This document shows, piece after piece, positions 61,663 to 64,000 of a DNA stretch of 64,000 nt. Position 1 is the stretch's first letter. Every line of letters begins with the position of its first letter. This DNA is from Steromphala cineraria. Lineage: Eukaryota; Mollusca; Gastropoda; Trochida; Trochidae. The notes under the pieces were generated by a model, which was not told the DNA's origin, searched no databases, and saw only the letters and a list, made by a program, of their open reading frames with translations. The DNA is taken from positions 9,341,749 to 9,405,748 of the forward strand of contig OU744720.1 of NCBI GenBank assembly GCA_916613615.1, given 5' to 3'. The translations under genes and the position numbers were made by a program.

Positions 61663-64000
61663 CAGGAAGTAGTTAACGTACCTCAAAGGAGCTGCAACAA
61701 ACACTTAATACATTTGTGTCATTTTGGTGGATTTTTTGTTTATATAAATTATTTAGATATGTTTCTAACAAAAATATTCATGGCTCTAAATACGTTATTG
61801 AATGTCACACGGGAGATAGAAGTCCTCTATTATTCGCCGGGTTTGTCTATCTTTTCAAACCGGCGTATCCGGTATACGGTACGCCTGGTGCCAATAAAAT
61901 GCTACGCAGCTTTCGTCACCTTCTGCGGCATACGGATGATAGTACGTTGGATTACCATTCAAGCAGAGCCAATGTTCTGAGGACGTAATTGTTGTGCAGT
62001 GCGGGTACCTTGTCACAAGTTTTTGCAAGACCTGAATTCTGTCTTCGGTTTTGACTATTCTGACGTGCTATTACGACATTAAAGTTTCGATTGTGGCTAC
62101 TAGAATAAAATCGATTTTCAACATGTAGGTTATCTTAACACTCACACTATTTATTAAAACCTTTTTGTTTAAATATTGAAACAATACTTAAATGATGTTC
62201 ACTTATGTGTCTTAACTGTCTTAAACTATGTTTATTTTTAATTTTTGCAAATGAAAATATGCATTGGCCGACAGAATCGAAGAATAAAATTAAATCAGAA
62301 ATAATTTTTCTTTTTGCTTTTCGTTTAGCATGAGCAAAGTGGAACACATTTAGTAAATAGTTAATATCTTTTTTCATGATTTTTATAACTGTAAGGGCTG
62401 AATTTTTAAACTTTGTTGCAGTTGAGGGAAACACCATTCTGAAAACAAGGAAGACATATCTCGGAAGAGGACCATTCATCTGAAGATTTAAACTGGCGAA
62501 GAACATTATCTGTCCTCTTTTCTAGGAATAAACCATCCCTCTGTCCACATCAGGGTTCTAATAGACTCATATATATATTCTTATAAACTATTGAATATCG
62601 TTTTGTAATTTTGATATGCTGTATCTACCAATTTCAAACAGGTTTGTGCCTGTAAATATGATTATGTCATTGTCTTTATGTACCATCGCTACGAAACGAT
62701 CGGATCGAATGACTTGTAATATTGGGGAATAAACACATTTAAACATGATGAAAAAACATATTGTTTATAAGTTTTAATAAATTGATTCATTTAATGATAC
62801 AAAGTTTGACCTTAGTGGACCCCATCGGTGAACAACAGTTCGCAAATGGAGGAAGAGGGGGAGGAAGAGGTGAAATACACGATGTTTGTATGCTGTAAAC
62901 ACTTCACTCAATACCCTATTGGTGTATAGTAGCTTGGATGCCACATACCGACCCTGAGAACTATAATTAAATGAGTAAGTTACTAAAAACTTAAATTCTG
63001 CCATCTGCCGGGGGATAAAACTTAACCATCACAACTGCTTGTTATCTATGCATTAACCATTAAATTCGGTAACTCGAGGATTGGTTATCACATAGAGCTT
63101 CGGTAATTGATATTTGACCATACGAAAGAATACACCTAACAAAGTATGAAGAGAGGATTGACAATTAGAGACAGTTTTAGAATTCCAAGAAAACCTGATA
63201 AGCAAAAAACAAATATTTCAAGAGTTTTGAAAACATTCCCATTATTAAATGCCGGGACATCCAAGAAGGACAATTAGACCTCCCAGCAAAAAAATAATGA
63301 TATTCTTAGTGCAACAAGTCAGTTTCAACTGCATATTAGTGAACACTTCATTTTTCCCCTCACTTGGCACATGATTACATAAAGGTTGAAATCTAATTCG
63401 AAAGTATCTTGGAGGTAATGAATTATCCAAATTTCTATTCAAAACCAATATTTTAAGCATTTTCTAAATTAATTAAAACTCTTGAATATTATCAACTCTA
63501 AAATTTACTATGATTACTTTTCCTCAATGTAAGTGTAAAAGTTCAGCTTCTAATGTCCACAATGACTTAATAATTCGTTTGTAATTGTTATTCAACCAAC
63601 GATTGAAGGCGTCGTGAACTGTTGATAACGTAACTTTCACTATCGAAATGAAAGGTTCTTTTGACATACAGTTTTAGATTAATGGATTATAAATTACGAC
63701 GTGCTATAAAAGCTACAAAAGGGAATACCTAATGAGCTCAGAAATGAACCGTGCTGAGGATACGACAAACAACATTCAATAATTAGAAGTAAAATAATGT
63801 TTTGTTCTTGACGACGCCAATTACCAATTATTACTCAGGACATTCAAAAGACCAAATTTGCCTTCGGGGAACATAATAATCACGTGCATGGTGTTAAAAA
63901 GATGCGTTTGTGTCTTGATCAGGCTTTGAATGCTACATCAAGTGGATCATTTATTAATGATTGCGGTTCAACAATGCCTTTTTTAATTTATGAGATACCT
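61663..64000. other. Right end of the window, no gene recognised
   Basis: The part at 61830-61990 is GC-richer than its surroundings and holds a 90-codon plus-strand frame (61716-61988) without a recognised domain. The remainder to 64000 is AT-rich with nothing identified. Confidence 0.4.

Overview
This 64 kb window is AT-rich metazoan genomic DNA. It shows spliced exons, microsatellites and several families of short non-autonomous transposons. The repeat repertoire (TCCG-rich dispersed repeats, DIRS-type retroelements, TTAA-flanked MITEs) resembles what I know of mollusc genomes, and a bivalve is my best guess. That assignment is inference, not proof. I see no prokaryotic features such as operons, ribosome binding sites or CRISPR arrays. 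I found no tRNA or rRNA gene.

Left end (1-3.5 kb): the only convincing host gene is the 5' part of an arrestin-domain-containing (alpha-arrestin, ARRDC-like) gene on the minus strand. Coding exon 1 (3372-3489) and exon 2 (558-692) join in phase with consensus splice sites, and the gene runs off the left edge. Its first intron (2.7 kb) holds a 2.1 kb segment bounded by 32-bp inverted repeats. That segment carries a recurring 16-mer, and a long TC/AGT microsatellite lies just outside it.

3.5-31 kb: no host gene that I can recognise. This stretch contains a palindrome with hammerhead-like hairpins (13.9 kb), a minus-strand DIRS-type retroelement remnant (17.1-18.6 kb) split by a long-TIR MITE, and two copies of a TTAA-flanked MITE (20.5 and 29.1 kb).

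31-50 kb: a mosaic of diverged duplications. Ordered blocks recur at about 32-35.3 kb, 39.5-44.9 kb and 45.6-49.6 kb. A recurring repeat unit is found at least seven times between 24 and 54 kb. Younger insertions (a TTAA-type MITE, a Tigger/pogo-like fragment, a hammerhead-like fragment) can be bounded by comparing the copies. A TIR element with four internal ~168-bp repeats lies at 37.0-37.9 kb.

50-58 kb: a transposon nest. It holds an internally deleted Tc1-like DD34E element with perfect 30-bp TIRs, a foldback MITE, and a degenerate DIRS-type retroelement (RT, then tyrosine recombinase) interrupted by the third TTAA MITE. A diverged inverted repeat brackets the nest.

58-64 kb: a second long-TIR MITE with a perfect 9-bp target duplication (59.9-60.3 kb), plus unrecognised ORFs of doubtful coding status. 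The mobile elements record a layered insertion history; none looks intact or autonomous.
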